From: Desmodesmus armatus
Taxonomy: Eukaryota > Chlorophyta > Chlorophyceae > Sphaeropleales > Scenedesmaceae
Length of the DNA stretch: 64,000 nt
Assembly (NCBI GenBank): GCA_007449985.2
Contig: VIIQ02000895.1
Coordinates: 124,001-188,000, forward strand
Direction: 5' to 3'
How positions within the stretch are numbered: the stretch's first letter is position 1; every line of letters starts with the position of its first letter. The notes beneath the pieces are model-generated. The model saw only the letters and a list, made by a program, of their open reading frames with translations. It made no database searches and was not told where the DNA came from. Positions 11,907-23,702 of the stretch are shown piece after piece. The translations under genes and the position numbers were made by a program.

Positions 11907-13695
11907 TCACTTCAGCTGCTTGTCCACGAATTGAGTGAGCGCAGTCAGTGTCTCACTGACTGCCTTAACCACTTCTGGGTCGTCGTACTTCCCTCGCGCA
12001 CCGCAGTAACCTGGACGGCACACAGGCAAGGGTTCATGACAAATGTCAGTCGAAATGGAGCAGCAAAACTTTGATAAGACAGGGCAGCCATGCTCAATCA
12101 CAGCCAGCCACCCATGCTCTGAGGGACGCCTTGAGCTCATGCACACCCTGCTGTGCAAGGAGCAGGCTAAGTTGCGCAACAGCCAGTACAGCATAGCCGC
12201 CATCAGCAGCCAATCACAGCACACACAACGGCCCAAGGGTGCATGCGCTGGCACCCTGCTGTTGCCGTGGGGCCCGGCGCGATCATGCATGCCATAACAG
12301 CCCCGCCAACCTGCTGTACCTTCCCGCCCCATCCCCAGGCTCATCCCTTACCATGTATCATGTTCTCCACCCTCTTGTAGAGACACGCTGGGCCCCACTG
12401 TGTGCCGTCCATCACCTCCTGCATGCTCTCCATGGGGTCTGCAGCAACACACAGAGCAGCACCAGCAATCAATCAGGGAAGCAAACTCTGGGCAGCTATA
12501 GCGCACGCAGCGCAGAACGGCACATGCTGTCGCTGCCATGGCTAGCACCCAGCCGCATCTGTCTGTGAGGAGCGCATGTCAGGTCACGGGAGACTGTGGG
12601 AGTGCACACAGCAACATGCCACACACCCAGCAGTGACACAAACAGCACCCTTGCCACCTCAACAGTGCAAGCCTGCGCTGCGCAGGAATGTGTGCAGGCG
12701 CTTACCCCCTGGTGTTGAGAAAGAGGCCAGCGGGCACTTCAGCTTGGCCACCAGTTGCTTTTCCTGCCCAAACATGCTGGGGTGCAGGAAGGCTGTGGCT
12801 TTGAAGCTGGCTGGGTCTGCTGCTGCCGCCTGCACTGCCATGGAGGCGCCCCAGCACCAGCCAATGGAGGCAAACTTTGTGATGCCCTTGGTTTTGAGGG
12901 CAGCAAGAACTGCCTCCACATCCTTGCTCACAACACTCTGCAGCAAATACATGACACACACTGTCAAGTGGAGAAACTGGAGCACACAGGCTCACAGGTT
13001 GTTACCAACTACTCAGCGCATTGCTGGCAGGACTACTTGCTGTTAGGACACCCTGTCTGAGGCCTGCGCACGTCCGCACACACCTGAGCACTGCTGCTGA
13101 TGTTGAATTGGCAGGCATAAACACCCTGCAGGGCCACAGCTGCTCAACATGTGTGCGCCACACACACCCTCCTGCTGTTCCGCCGAAAGCGTGTGTAGCC
13201 TTCCCAGCAGCCAGGCTGTGATGCTGCGCAAGCACTCACATCCCAGCTGTAGCCCTGCAGCCACCCCATGAAGTTGTCCTCTGGCTTCGGCGGGAACTTC
13301 TCCATTGACCAGGGCTTTCCCCACACGTCTGGCCCAACCACCAGGTAGCCTGCTGCTGCTAGCTTGTCACACACTTGCTTGAACTGCGGCCAAGGACTGA
13401 ATGCTGCCAGTTAGCAGCAATCACACTGCACCGTACGGTGCTCCGGTGATACGGAGCCCCTAGGCCTGCTGAGGTGCTGGCATGGCAGGGGACAGCAGCC
13501 AACCAGGGGTGGTGTGCAGACGCGTGTGTGGTTGCTGACCTGAGGTGAGAAACCGAAGATGTCATAGATGCCGATCAGGGCCGCATTCTGGCTGTCCCCA
13601 GTCACATAGCACGGCACCCCTCCCAGCTCCTGCACACTGCCTTGTGGGCTGTAGTCGATGCTCACAGGGGCGCCAGCAGCACAGCATACATCCAT
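11907..13695 (-). CDS. Dienelactone hydrolase family protein
   Basis: Five exons (13540-13695, 13240-13383, 12706-12937, 12352-12438, 11907-12010) give a closed 240-aa frame. It is an alpha/beta hydrolase of the dienelactone hydrolase family, usual length about 240 aa. Near the N-terminus is ALIGIYDIFGF, then LAAAGYLVVGPDVWG. The nucleophile motif GWCWGA puts the catalytic Cys at about residue 128, and the likely acid is Asp178 (spliced GD). His206 lies in MIHGYCGARGKY, matching the family's HG-x-x-x-RG signature. No signal or transit peptide is obvious. In bacteria the family opens dienelactones; the substrate of algal and plant members is generally unknown, so none is proposed. The gene is convergent with DNAAF10. 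Confidence 0.9.
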
Positions 13696-13879
13696 GTTGT
13701 TTTGGAATATTACGAAGCGCTTTGTGGAAGAATCAAACGGCTTGCATCAGCGGGTTCGAAGTGAGTGAATGATCTGCTCTGTGCATTGCTGACTCAAATG
13801 CAACTGACAAACTGATCCATTGTGGATCCAGTCGCGGTGTCAAGCTGTTCCATGTTACATCTAGGTGTCAGTGACACAC

Positions 13880-14568
13880 CAGGTTCCAACCACAGTACTG
13901 GCCAGTCAACATGGCCCAACTACACAGTAATACTAGTTCCACAGACAACCATAAATCAACCCGCATCGTTGTAAACGTGCTTTTGAACGGTCCACACACG
14001 AGCCACAACCTAGCACTGCAACTCCCAGTCCCAGCTGGCGTCACAACCACTGCACAGGAGGCAGCACTGCCTCAAAGCATGCTGTGCCATGCTGTCATAG
14101 GCAAGGGAGCGCCCATTGCCACACAGACATTTATAATTTTGATACTAATAGCCATCTACTCATAAACTTTCAACAGTTCAACAATTCGGTCTGACAACAG
14201 CTGCTACTAGTCGTGTGTACCTGCTGCTCATGAGTGATACACTGCACAGCACACCACCGCACAACCCAGTGTCCTCCCACACAGCCTGCGGGGCGCACAC
14301 ATCAGCCAAGCCTCCTGTAAGGGGCTGCAGCCCATGGTTGTCAGCACACATCAGCCGTGCTAAGGTGCACATTCCACACCTTGCTTAAACCAAAACGTTT
14401 GACAATCACAACTAAATGGCTGCACATGCTGTGCCACACCGGACACATTGGCATGCCAGCGCTGTCAGCCCTCACCACAACAGACAGTTCCCCTTACTCA
14501 TAAGTCCTACTGCGCGCAGGCGGCCTGCCTGTACGACACACGCTGCTGACTACCATGTGTGCACTATG
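13880..14568. repeat. Third copy of the family 3' flank (downstream of gene B)
   Basis: This segment matches parts of 1890-2550 (after A) and of 22500-22574 plus 23708-24280 (after C). An example is the run around CAGTCAACATGGCCC, followed by the shared CATCGnnGTAA site where the C copy holds the retrotransposon. It is more diverged and shorter than the other two copies. No gene was seen. Confidence 0.75.
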
Positions 14569-17500
14569 TCACTTTGGCAGTTCTGCAGGCCCCCCTGCAC
14601 TCTCACGCACTTTGCTCAGAGTGCCAGCAGAGCTGCGGGCACCTGCAACACCGTCCTGTGCCATAAAGTTGCTCAGGCTGCCACAACACCCAGCGCTGAA
14701 CCAAGCCACAACAGCAGCCCAGTTGACAGACTGCACCAGCAGCCATGCGGCGTACAGCAAAAAGACGATGTTGGCAATAAGAACGACAGCACCCATAATG
14801 TTGCTGTATACGCTGCCAGGGCCTGCATTGCTGTATGGCAGGAAGGACAGGCATGCATATGCAGTGAAGAACAGCACACAAACACTGATCACAGCCACCC
14901 TGCCAGCTGCAGGGCACTTGAAGGGCCGCACCGCGAGCAGTGCAATGGCAATCCAGGCCAACACAGCTGCCGAGACCATGGTCTGGTAAAAGGGACCCAG
15001 AGCGAAGCCGAAGGTTGACACCATCACAAGTGCACAGGTTTGCAGCAGCACCACAGACTCCCACCAACACCTGTCATCCCTCCACAGCCGGTACATGAAG
15101 CCATAGTGCTTCTGAAACTGCATGTCCTGCAGCTTGCCCTGCTTGCGGCTGAACCACATGAACACAAACACACCAGCAGGCAGGGCCACACAGAACAAGA
15201 GAGTCAGGGAATGCCCAGGCCCAGTGCCCACCCCCTGTGGTACCCTGATCGACTGTAGCACAGCTGGCTCATGTCCTCAGCCCACCAGCTGCCCACAGCC
15301 TTAGCGTAGGGTGCATCAGGTTTGTCCAGTGGGATACAGGTAAACAGCGACATCGCTGTGCTGACCCAGGTGGGCAGGAACATGAACACGATGCACATCA
15401 CAACGCTGGCAAAGTCATGGCCAAGTGCTTGGGACTTGCGTGGACGCAGGTAGTGCAAGACAGCCTCAATGACAAGCACAGCCAATAGGATGCCTGCTGG
15501 GGTGAACAAGCCTATCAACACCTTCTGGATGGCAACTGGGACCCTGCTGGCACTGCTGAGAATACACTCTATGCCAATGCTAGAGCCTGAGGTACTTGAC
15601 CAAATGCCGCCAATAATTTGAACAGGATACATCAGGCTCTGTGGCAACGGCACATCCAGGTTGCCGATGATGTACAGCCATTGCATGTGGATGACCAATG
15701 CCCTGAGCATCTCAGCAGGAATGGGCCGCTGCAGGTCTGTGCGGGAGGAGACATCGGCGGCTGTCTGGAAAAACACCAACAGCTTGACCAGGCCTACCAT
15801 AGTGGCCACGGCCAGCAGGTAAAGTACCACGATTGCTCCTGCTGGCTTACATTTCCTGCAATGGAAGGGCCGCACCTTGCCGTATCCCTGCTTGCACTGG
15901 CCGCAAAGGTTCCCCTGGTAAGGCTCTGAGCACTGCGCAGTCTTGTAGGTCGTGTCATGATCAGCATTAAACGGGTGGCGAGTGGCAGTCTGGTTGCCGG
16001 CTGTACCATTGAGGGCCTTGGCACCTATGCATGCGTCGCTGTTAAAGCACCTGCACAGCAGTCAAGCAGAATGCACAGGTTCAGTGTGTCAGTGCATTGC
16101 GCATCACGGTGTCACACTTCTTCTGCATTTGTGCAACATGATGAATGGTGACCAATATGCTGCATGCTGCAGTACCTTTCACTGACCGGGTCAGCATTGC
16201 CACTGCTTGAGCTACACTGGCTAGAGGAGCTGCACTTAGCATGGCAAGACCAAAAATCAAGGACCGTTGGCACAGCAGGACCTTCCTCATCTCCAACAGC
16301 TGCAAGCTCACCTATGTATCTTCTGGACAGACTGTGGTGCTGACATCCAGAACCCCGCCAGTGGCAACACCACATCTCGACCAGGGCATTGTGCATTGGC
16401 AGGGCACAAAGTGCAGATGGTGTCCGTCGCGTCGAAACTGTACAGCCCCTCTGGGCAGGGGTTGCATGTATCACCTCGCCCGCCAGTCACATATCCTTTG
16501 GGACACGGTATGATGGTGATGTCGACTGATGCTTCAGGCCCATTGGGGACACGTGAGATGACAAGATGATACTTGCCTGCAGATGGCAGATGTAGTTGGG
16601 TTAGGTCAGTCCAACACACATTAGCACTGCAGAAAGGCATCATGCTGCCAGGATAGGATGATTGCACAGATGGGGTTGAGTGCACACAACTTGCTGGTAC
16701 TGAATGAGAGACGTCCAGTTCAAGCAACATGCTGACACATATCATCGCTTACCGGGCAGGTCTTTGAACGGGACTTCCAGCTTACGCAGCGTGCCTGCAG
16801 CTTCATCGGTGGTGTTGGCTGCAGTAGAAGGACGATGCCGCATCCCGTCTTTGAACACAGAGTATGTGATGGGATCTTGAGAAGGCCAGCCATGCGGACC
16901 AGACACATTGAGGGTCAAGGCCAGCATGGCTTCCCTGCTGTCTGAAGCAATGACACTGTCCGCACCTCCGTCATCAACCACGGTGATACTTGTTGCCACA
17001 TATGAATGCTCAGGCGAAGCGGGGGCAAAGTTCTTGTCAGCAAGAAGCAGGTCGCTCAGTTGGGCAGAACTGTAGTTTTGACTTCCCAGCCGCAGCCCGC
17101 CACCAGTCACCTTTGCCGTGTTGTTGACAAGACGTGTTTTCACGGGTCCCAGCAAAACCAAAGTTGCTTTCCCATACAGACCCAAGCCCCCTGCATGGCT
17201 CAAGGCTGTGTTGCTGTGGATGGTGGAGCCCTGCAAGTCGACGCTGGCGGCGCCAGTTGCGTAAATACCCCCACCAGCACCTGTGGCTGTCCCATTTTGG
17301 CCCCACCCTGCAACATGGGAGCTGATGATGCTATTCACCAGCACGAGCCGTGTGGTGTTGGCCACATACACACCACCACCATCACCACCTGTCTTGCAGC
17401 CTGACAGCGTAGAGTTGCTGACACTTAATGTTGAGTTGTTCAACAGCAATACACAGCCTGCGCGATTCAGAGACTGGGCTCCTTGGACCAATGTGTTGAC

Positions 17501-19057
17501 AATACCCATGGTGCTGTTGTTTACCAAGGCGATTGAACCAGCCGTTCTGTTGGCACTTCCACCAGTCAAGATTGCCCCGGATATGTTCACCACTGCTGAT
17601 TTTGCAACGGATATGTCGCCAGCAAAGGTAGTAGCAGTGTTGTTGGTAAAGACAGTCATTGGTGAACCTGTGCGCACATTACAACACCATGCGGGTGAGT
17701 GCAGAACTCAAGTCATCATGAGTGTTGAGGCACAAGAGGCAAAGGCATTCCACGTGGTCCTGCTTGCTGACCCCACAACCCGACTTTGAAGTAGCCACTC
17801 GCTCCTGTGTAGCAGCTATGGCGGAAGACGACGGGTGGGACATGTAACACACACTGAGCACCCTGGTCGCTCACCTGACTGGATGTCCACTTTGGCTTGA
17901 TCTGTTGCTTGAAGTGCACCACCCCTAGAGGCATTGTTGGCCCCAAATCGGCTGCCTTGGATTGCCACTTGAGCTGTGTCGCCCACATAAAGGGCACCAC
18001 CATACATTGAAGCATTGTTGGCCGCAAACATGCTGCCTTGAATGGTCACTTGAGCTGTGTTGTTCATGCCAAGAGCACCACCAAATCTGGCAGTGTTGGC
18101 CTCAAAACTGCTGCCTTGGATGGTCACTTGAGTTGTGTCATCCACACCAAGGGCACCACCAATTAATGCATTGTTGGCCTCGAAGTTGCTGTGTTGTACG
18201 GTCAATTGAGCTGTGCCTCTCACGTAGACGGCACCACCACCACGACTGGCATTGTTGGCCTCAAAACTGCTGCCTTGGATGGTCACTTGAGCTGTGCCGC
18301 CCATGTAGAGGGCGCCACCGTCATCGGCTGTGTTGCCTGACAGTGTGCTGTTCAGCACGGCAAGACGGGCGCCACTAATTGCCACAATAGCGCTGCCCAA
18401 TTGCTCTCTGTTGTGTGTGAAAGTGCTGGAGCGCACGACGACGCTAGCGTTGGCGGCACTCATACCCCAGGCAACAGGGCACAGTGTCATGTTGTTGTTG
18501 CTCACACTGCATCGGTCCAACAGCACACTTGTGGTATTGTCATCAACATTAAGGGAGCTGATTGAAGACGACTTGAACGTGCAATCCTGCAGCGTAACTT
18601 TGCTGCCTTGCGAGATGCACAGGGCAGTGTCACCCTGCTCATTGTGAGGGCAGCCAGGTGCTGTTTGGACAGAAGTGATCTTGGCATTGACGAAAACTGC
18701 ATTGCTCCTCCCGCAAATAGTTAGTAAGCACCCTGAATTGGGCCTGCACTCCTCGTCATCTGTCCACACCACACCTTGTTTGGGCAGATTGGACCCCCAG
18801 AACTTCTTCAGCACCTTGTGCGCCATTGCTGTGACAGTGCCACCAGTGCAAGAGAGCTGAACTGCTTTCAGGCCAGGTCGATCGCCGTACCCCTGCATGC
18901 TGAGGCTACATTTGGTCTTTGCAGTGGCTCCTGCTGTTGCTATCCAATCTGGGTGACCCTCTGGTGCTGTTGCTGCTGCACCAGCAGCAGCTGCTGCAGG
19001 TGGTCCCTGGGCGACCCCACCGGCGAGAAGTAAAACAATAAGGAGGGATAACTTCAT
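14569..19057 (-). CDS. Gene B: beta-helix/Cys-rich/polytopic membrane protein, one frameshift
   Basis: Four exons: 17875-19057, 16753-17667, 16312-16576 and 14569-16050. Splice phases are identical to gene C; the repaired length would be about 1281 aa. The start at 19057 gives a signal peptide (MKLSLLIVLLLAGGVAQG), and an upstream in-frame ATG (19102) would bury it. The ectodomain has about six 26-residue coils of the GGALYVGDTAQVAIQGS type, followed by more degenerate coils in exon 2. Exon 3 is the Cys-rich stalk (CPKGYVTGG, CNPCPEG, CTLCPANAQCPG). Exon 4 has GNLCGQCKQGYG, then about nine membrane segments. One base is missing near 15207 (CCC-TGA for CCC-TTG), which stops the frame in the fifth membrane segment. 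This is a recent pseudogene or a sequence error. The function is unknown; an adhesive or sensory surface protein is inference. Confidence 0.8.
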
Positions 19058-19059
19058 TG

Positions 19060-20930
19060 CGAGGCTCTGAGCATGCTTTGGCGGGGGCGACTGCTCAAGC
19101 ACTGCTCCGCAGCTCTGTGATGCAAGATGACAAAGTACTCGCTGATGGTCGCGATGGCGGTCAGAGGCAAACCTTAGCTTGGAAAAAGTACATGCTGCAG
19201 GATCCGTCGCTACCTTTATAGTGTCACCGAAAACTGCCCTTCACTGGCCTTCATCGGCCTTAACCTGGCCCATCTGCTGCTGCCTGCAAGACACACAATA
19301 CTCCGCTGTATGGTTGTAGTTGGTTTTTGTGCAAGTTTGCAACGGGTCGCACCAACCTGCAGCTCTCTGGGGGTCCATTCCGGGGAGCAGCAGTGACAGC
19401 AGTGCTGGGCAGCACTGCTGGATGGTGCTCACACCGGCGTGGCGTTGTTGTTGGCCAACCATGGTTACACTGATCTTCGCATCATAACCATCACCATTGT
19501 ACAGTGTTTGAAGCGTTAACGCTGCTCTGATCTAGCCCACCCACCCACACCCACGGGTGGCCCCCACCCCCCCACCCCCCTACCGGTGGCCATCCACAGT
19601 GTGTATGGTTTTTGCTCGCCCCTGTGCCACTGCTGTGTTACCCCAGTGATGCTGCGATACTTGCAGCAAAAAATACACATGCCCACTGCTTTTGCTGCAG
19701 CTGCTGGCCACTAGCCAGGACAGGGCTCAGCAGAAGCACCAGCTTCACACCCCTGCGCCTGCACAGGCCCACTTGCAGGCCCGTGTGTTACCCAGATCTG
19801 CAGCAGGTTGCATTGGCTCTTGCCTCCTTAGCTAGTGCAGCCTGCAGAAAGGGCAGATGCAAGCCTGGTAGCACACGTTCTGCAGGCACGTCAGCAGAAC
19901 ACGCTCTCTCTGTGCACCTGGTGGTCCTGGCGGGACATGGGTCCTGGAAGCCTGCTGCCCTGCTGGGCCAAGTGCACCACCTGGGTGGCGGCAACTAGTC
20001 AACCTGATTTTGTTTTGGCATAGCAATGCGCAGCAAAAAAACTGCTTGTTGCACAGGTGCATGCCAGAAGCAACCTGTACTACGCTACCCAGGCTGGCCC
20101 AGCCTGGCAGGCTCTTGCTTGAGACTAAGGCCTGAGCACTTCAGGATAAATTTCTCTTTGACTTGCTGTTGTCATGTGCAGAAACACAGCTTGCTTTGCC
20201 AACCTGGCACCACCCCAGGGGACCGGCAAGACTGCACAAACACATAAACACAACATGAATTTGACACAGTGCTGGCAAAGAAGTACATTGTACGTAGATA
20301 TTAAGCTCAACCCAGACGTCAGACGTATATGGCACCATTGCAGCAAGCACAGCAGCATCACCAGGGGGACACAGCAGTGGCACAGTTGTGTGGGGCTGTG
20401 GGGTGGGGTGGGGGGTGGGAGGGGTGTGGTGCACATGGGGTGGGGAGTAGAGGTGAGGAGAGGGCTGCTGCAGCAGCAGAGCAGCATCAGCACTGCAATA
20501 ACAATCATTGATGATGTCGATGCTGATTATGACTGTGGACAAGAAGAACGGCACGCCAGTGTGTGCTTGCACAGCACACCACTGCTGCACAACAGCACCC
20601 AACTGCTGCCCAATCCCATCAGCACCAGAGCGCTGCTGGCCAGCTTGAATCATAACCTGTCTTGAAATGTGTTCGATAGAAAGACACAGCGGGGTCTTAT
20701 GCAACTGCAACGAAGCAGCAGGTGGGCCAGGTTACGGCCACTTTTCGGTGACAACACAAGTCCAGCGACGAAAACTGCAATGGTTGAATTATGGCTCTCT
20801 GGTTTATCCGCGGCTGCTATTTCGACCACTGGCGATCATGCGTGTCTTCTGTCACGGCAGATCTGCAGAGCAGTCCCTGAGAAACTGCTCAACCAAAAGC
20901 ATGCACAGGGCCTCACACTGACAACTTGGT
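19060..20930. repeat. Inverted repeat: promoter of gene B facing a decayed copy of itself
   Basis: The upstream region of B (about 19060-19690, minus) is matched in reverse complement by about 20330-20930. For instance, the stretch with TGTGCCACTGCTGTGT and TGATGCTGC near 19625 pairs with one near 20340-20385. The stretch around GGCACGCCAGTGTG at 20550 matches the reverse complement of gene C upstream near 30475. This places gene B head to head with the relic first exon at 20918. A G-rich run lies at about 20395-20450. Separately, 19690-20110 resembles 30730-31115 upstream of C in direct orientation. Confidence 0.7.
19215..19220 (-). promoter_or_regulatory. TATA box of gene B
   Basis: TATAAA on the minus strand, about 160 bp upstream of the start codon, within CACTATAAAGGTAGCGACG. 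The same context and spacing are conserved upstream of gene C. Confidence 0.7.
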
Positions 20931-22574
20931 TCTGTTCATATTGATTGTGGCTGGTGGGCTTGTTCAGGGACCACAGACCAACCGTAGCAGCGGCAGCAAC
21001 AGCAAGTTCTGGTGCAGCAGCAGTGCTGCTGCAGCACCAGAATGAGAGCTACAGCAGGAGCCACCACCAAGACCGTCTGCAGTCTAAATATGTACCGAAT
21101 ATGTAGCGAAACCTTTCCAAACAGCAGTTCAGCACTCCTGCACTGGTGGCACTGTCATGGCCCAAGGCTCACAAGGTGTTTCCAGTTTTGTTAAGCAGTT
21201 GTGGGGGGTCGAAACCAGGTCGAAACTGCCTACACAAGGTGTGGTCTGGACAGAGGCAATGACTTTAGGCCCACAAAGTTGATATTTATGGGGAAAACAG
21301 CAACATGCTCGCTGTAAACTGGGACCGCCAAACTGGGACCAGACTATTTAGGACCAGGTATCTGTGACCATGCTGTTTGTGACCGACAATTTGGGACCAG
21401 GCGAAATCGCCTGCCAAGGTGCTGAGTGGCGCTGACACCTGCACAACTGCGTAATTTGCAGCTGGAGAGGCTACTGCAACCCCCTGCTGCAAGGAGCAAG
21501 TTGAGATCGCGCACAGGTAGTGCGGGCTGGGTCCATACACGCCTGGACCGAAATAGAGAGAGAGATATAGTTAGGTTCGGATATAGGGAGTGCTGCGGCT
21601 GCAGGCAAGCTGTTTGCTGGCCATTGTGTTTGTGAGGGTATGAACTGCACAAGAAGCTCTGCTTCTGTGGCACAGTCGAGCTGCAAGAGAACAGCTGAGA
21701 AGCCACTAGAAGTGAGTTGGGCCAGGGATGCTGCGCAGCTCCAGAAGTCACTACTTATTCGGAAGACAGAGACCAAAAGAAGACACTAATCTGTTTCTGC
21801 TTGACAGAACAGACAAAAGGGATCACAATGACAAACAGACAGACTCTCCCACATATTGAAGGCTGCTCTGAAGCTCCAACTGCAGAACAACTGGGTTGAC
21901 AGCCGCTAAATGTGATAGCAAGCTGCAAACAGCAGCCAAACACTGGCCAACACATCAACCCGCTGATAAACTGTTTTTCAAGCGAGATTGGCACGCTGAA
22001 CCCAGTGTCACTGGCACTTTTGTTCACCTGATATCCGCGCTGCTCAACAGACAACTCAGCTGCAAGCTCCTGCAACACTGAATCAATGCATGAAGCAACC
22101 AACAACACTTGCTGCTTCTTCACCACAGCTGGATGCTGGCTTCACAGCTGCCAGTGCTGCTACCGTGAGTTGACACAACTGCTGAACAAAGCTGACTCTG
22201 CAACACACACATGCACGGAATGACATAACAAAGCAATTGCATTGCGTGTACAAGCGTGGTTGTGCAGTTCTGCAACTTCACACATTTTTTTGCTAAAGCA
22301 GGGCAGCACTATGTCTGAAAGAGATGATGGGTGCATCAGAGATCCAAGCTGGCAAGGAATGGCCGAGCTGCAGCCGCGTCATGTCAGGTGCACTACCAGT
22401 GTAGTGCCAGCACAAGGTGGGGACCATGCTGCCTCGCCGGCATCTGCAGCGCTTGCTTTTGTGTCAATAGACTGTTTGCAACCTGCCGTCCGTGAAGCGA
22501 GTGGCCAGTCAACATGGCCCCACTACACAGTATTACAAATTATATCAGGCAACCAACAATCACCCCGCATCGCT
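20640..22574. repeat. Duplicated flank, right copy (3' flank of gene C)
   Basis: This is the counterpart of 1-1985 and carries the same decayed exon and the same TGGGACCA-like block. The copy is interrupted at 22574/22581 by a non-LTR retrotransposon and resumes at about 23708. Confidence 0.82.
20918..21290 (+). pseudogene. Relic of first exon of the beta-helix family, second copy
   Basis: This is the same relic as at 298-690. The CTG at 20918-20920 stands where B and C have ATG, and a short frame reads ATAGATTKTVCSLN. There is then a frame break before matches to SCTGGTV and QGVVWTE. It lies head to head with gene B and has no open frame beyond about 60 codons. Confidence 0.7.
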
Positions 22575-22580
22575 GTAATC

Positions 22581-23626
22581 AGACCCTGTTTATGCGTCGT
22601 TTGGGTGGCGGTCTGCGCAAAAGCACACCGCGCCAGCTCATGCTACGTGAGTTTGGTTGCAGGCCCCTAGTGCGGGGGTGGGTGCAGGCTGCGGTGGGCT
22701 TGTGGAGTCGGATTCAACAGCTCCCTGCTGAGCACCTGCTGCGTGTCTCCGTGACGGAAAGCCCCGCCTTCGGTGGTGATGTGGGGTCCAGCTGGGTGAG
22801 TGATTTCTCTGCCCTTCTTACTGCCCTTGGGGCCTTGCCTGATGGTGGTTTGTTTGACGATGGTGTGCCCTGTGCGATTTCAGCCCCTGCCGTGTTGTCG
22901 TCCTTTGATAAATGGTTGTATAGCTGCTGGTGTGATCTGCCTTCTGACCCCCGCTCTGCTCCCTCTGACGTAGTCACGTGCTGTAAGTATCAACAGTGGT
23001 TTGCTGTTGAAGGTGGTTCTGAGGTCGATCCTCTCCGCTGCTTAGATCGTGGCCGGTGGTCTGACTGCCCAGACTATGTGCGTCACACAGCCCCCATGTC
23101 CCGTGAGTGTGTTAGAGCCCTTGCCAGTTTCAGACTAGGTGCCCATGATCTTGATGTTGCCACCGCTAAGTTCCAGCCTCGCTCTGCTTCGGGACCTGCT
23201 GCTAGTATTGCCCGTGCTGATAGGTTGTGCCGTTTCTGTCATCAGGGGGTAGGCGACGAGATGCACATGATTGCTGAATGTGAAGCTTATGATGTGTTGA
23301 GGCGCTCGCATGCTGCTCTTTTTGCTGACTTTGGTGGTTGGATGGAATTCCCATGCAATGTGTCTGCAGCCCAACTGCGGTCCTTCATGCACCAGCCTGC
23401 CCGTCGTGTTGGTGCTTTTCTGCGTGAGTGTGGCCAACGCAGGTGGACCAACCCCCCGTTGGAGGTCCTCTTTGCAGAAGGGCTGTCAGCTGAGGAAGCT
23501 GATACCCTCTTGGGTGTTGATGAGGATGGGTTGGCCCCTGATGCTTCCGATCTGTTCGTCAGTGCATCCTCAGATGAGTTCTACGATGTCTATTCAGATG
23601 CGTTCTATGATGCCGATACCCCATGA
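22581..23626 (+). CDS. C-terminal fragment of LINE ORF2-like protein
   Basis: The frame is open into the upstream flank (first ATG 22514), but element-derived coding begins at about 22581, giving roughly 348 residues. It shows a thumb/connection-like pattern of algal LINEs (LMLREFG, PLVRGWVQAAVGLWSRI). A zinc-knuckle of the form C-x2-C-x7-H-x4-C follows (LCRFC through HMIAEC), typical of the region after the reverse transcriptase domain. The tail is acidic and Ser/Asp rich. The catalytic reverse transcriptase and endonuclease domains are missing, so the fragment is non-autonomous. Confidence 0.78.
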
Positions 23627-23649
23627 GCCTCGTTGGCTCCCTACGGGGT

Positions 23650-23668
23650 GTTCAGGCTCAGCCTGAAC
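23650..23668 (+). other. Hairpin at the 3' end of the retrotransposon
   Basis: GTTCAGGC / GCCTGAAC forms a perfect 8-bp stem with a 3-nt loop (TCA), ending four bases before the microsatellite tail. Some LINE families use such 3' stem-loops for template recognition by their reverse transcriptase; that role here is inference. Confidence 0.7.
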
Positions 23669-23672
23669 CATG

Positions 23673-23702
23673 TAACAGTAACAGTAACAGTAACAGTAAC
23701 AG
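23673..23702 (+). repeat. TAACAG x5 microsatellite tail
   Basis: Five perfect TAACAG units immediately follow the 3' hairpin and abut the target-site repeat. This is the element's 3' tail. Confidence 0.9.

Noticed and set aside
14569..17680. Beta-helix coils resemble bacterial polymorphic outer-membrane protein repeats, suggesting transfer from bacteria
   Set aside because: Coil repeats of this shape are convergent and widespread. The genes have spliceosomal introns and a eukaryotic-looking polytopic domain, so there is no evidence for recent transfer.
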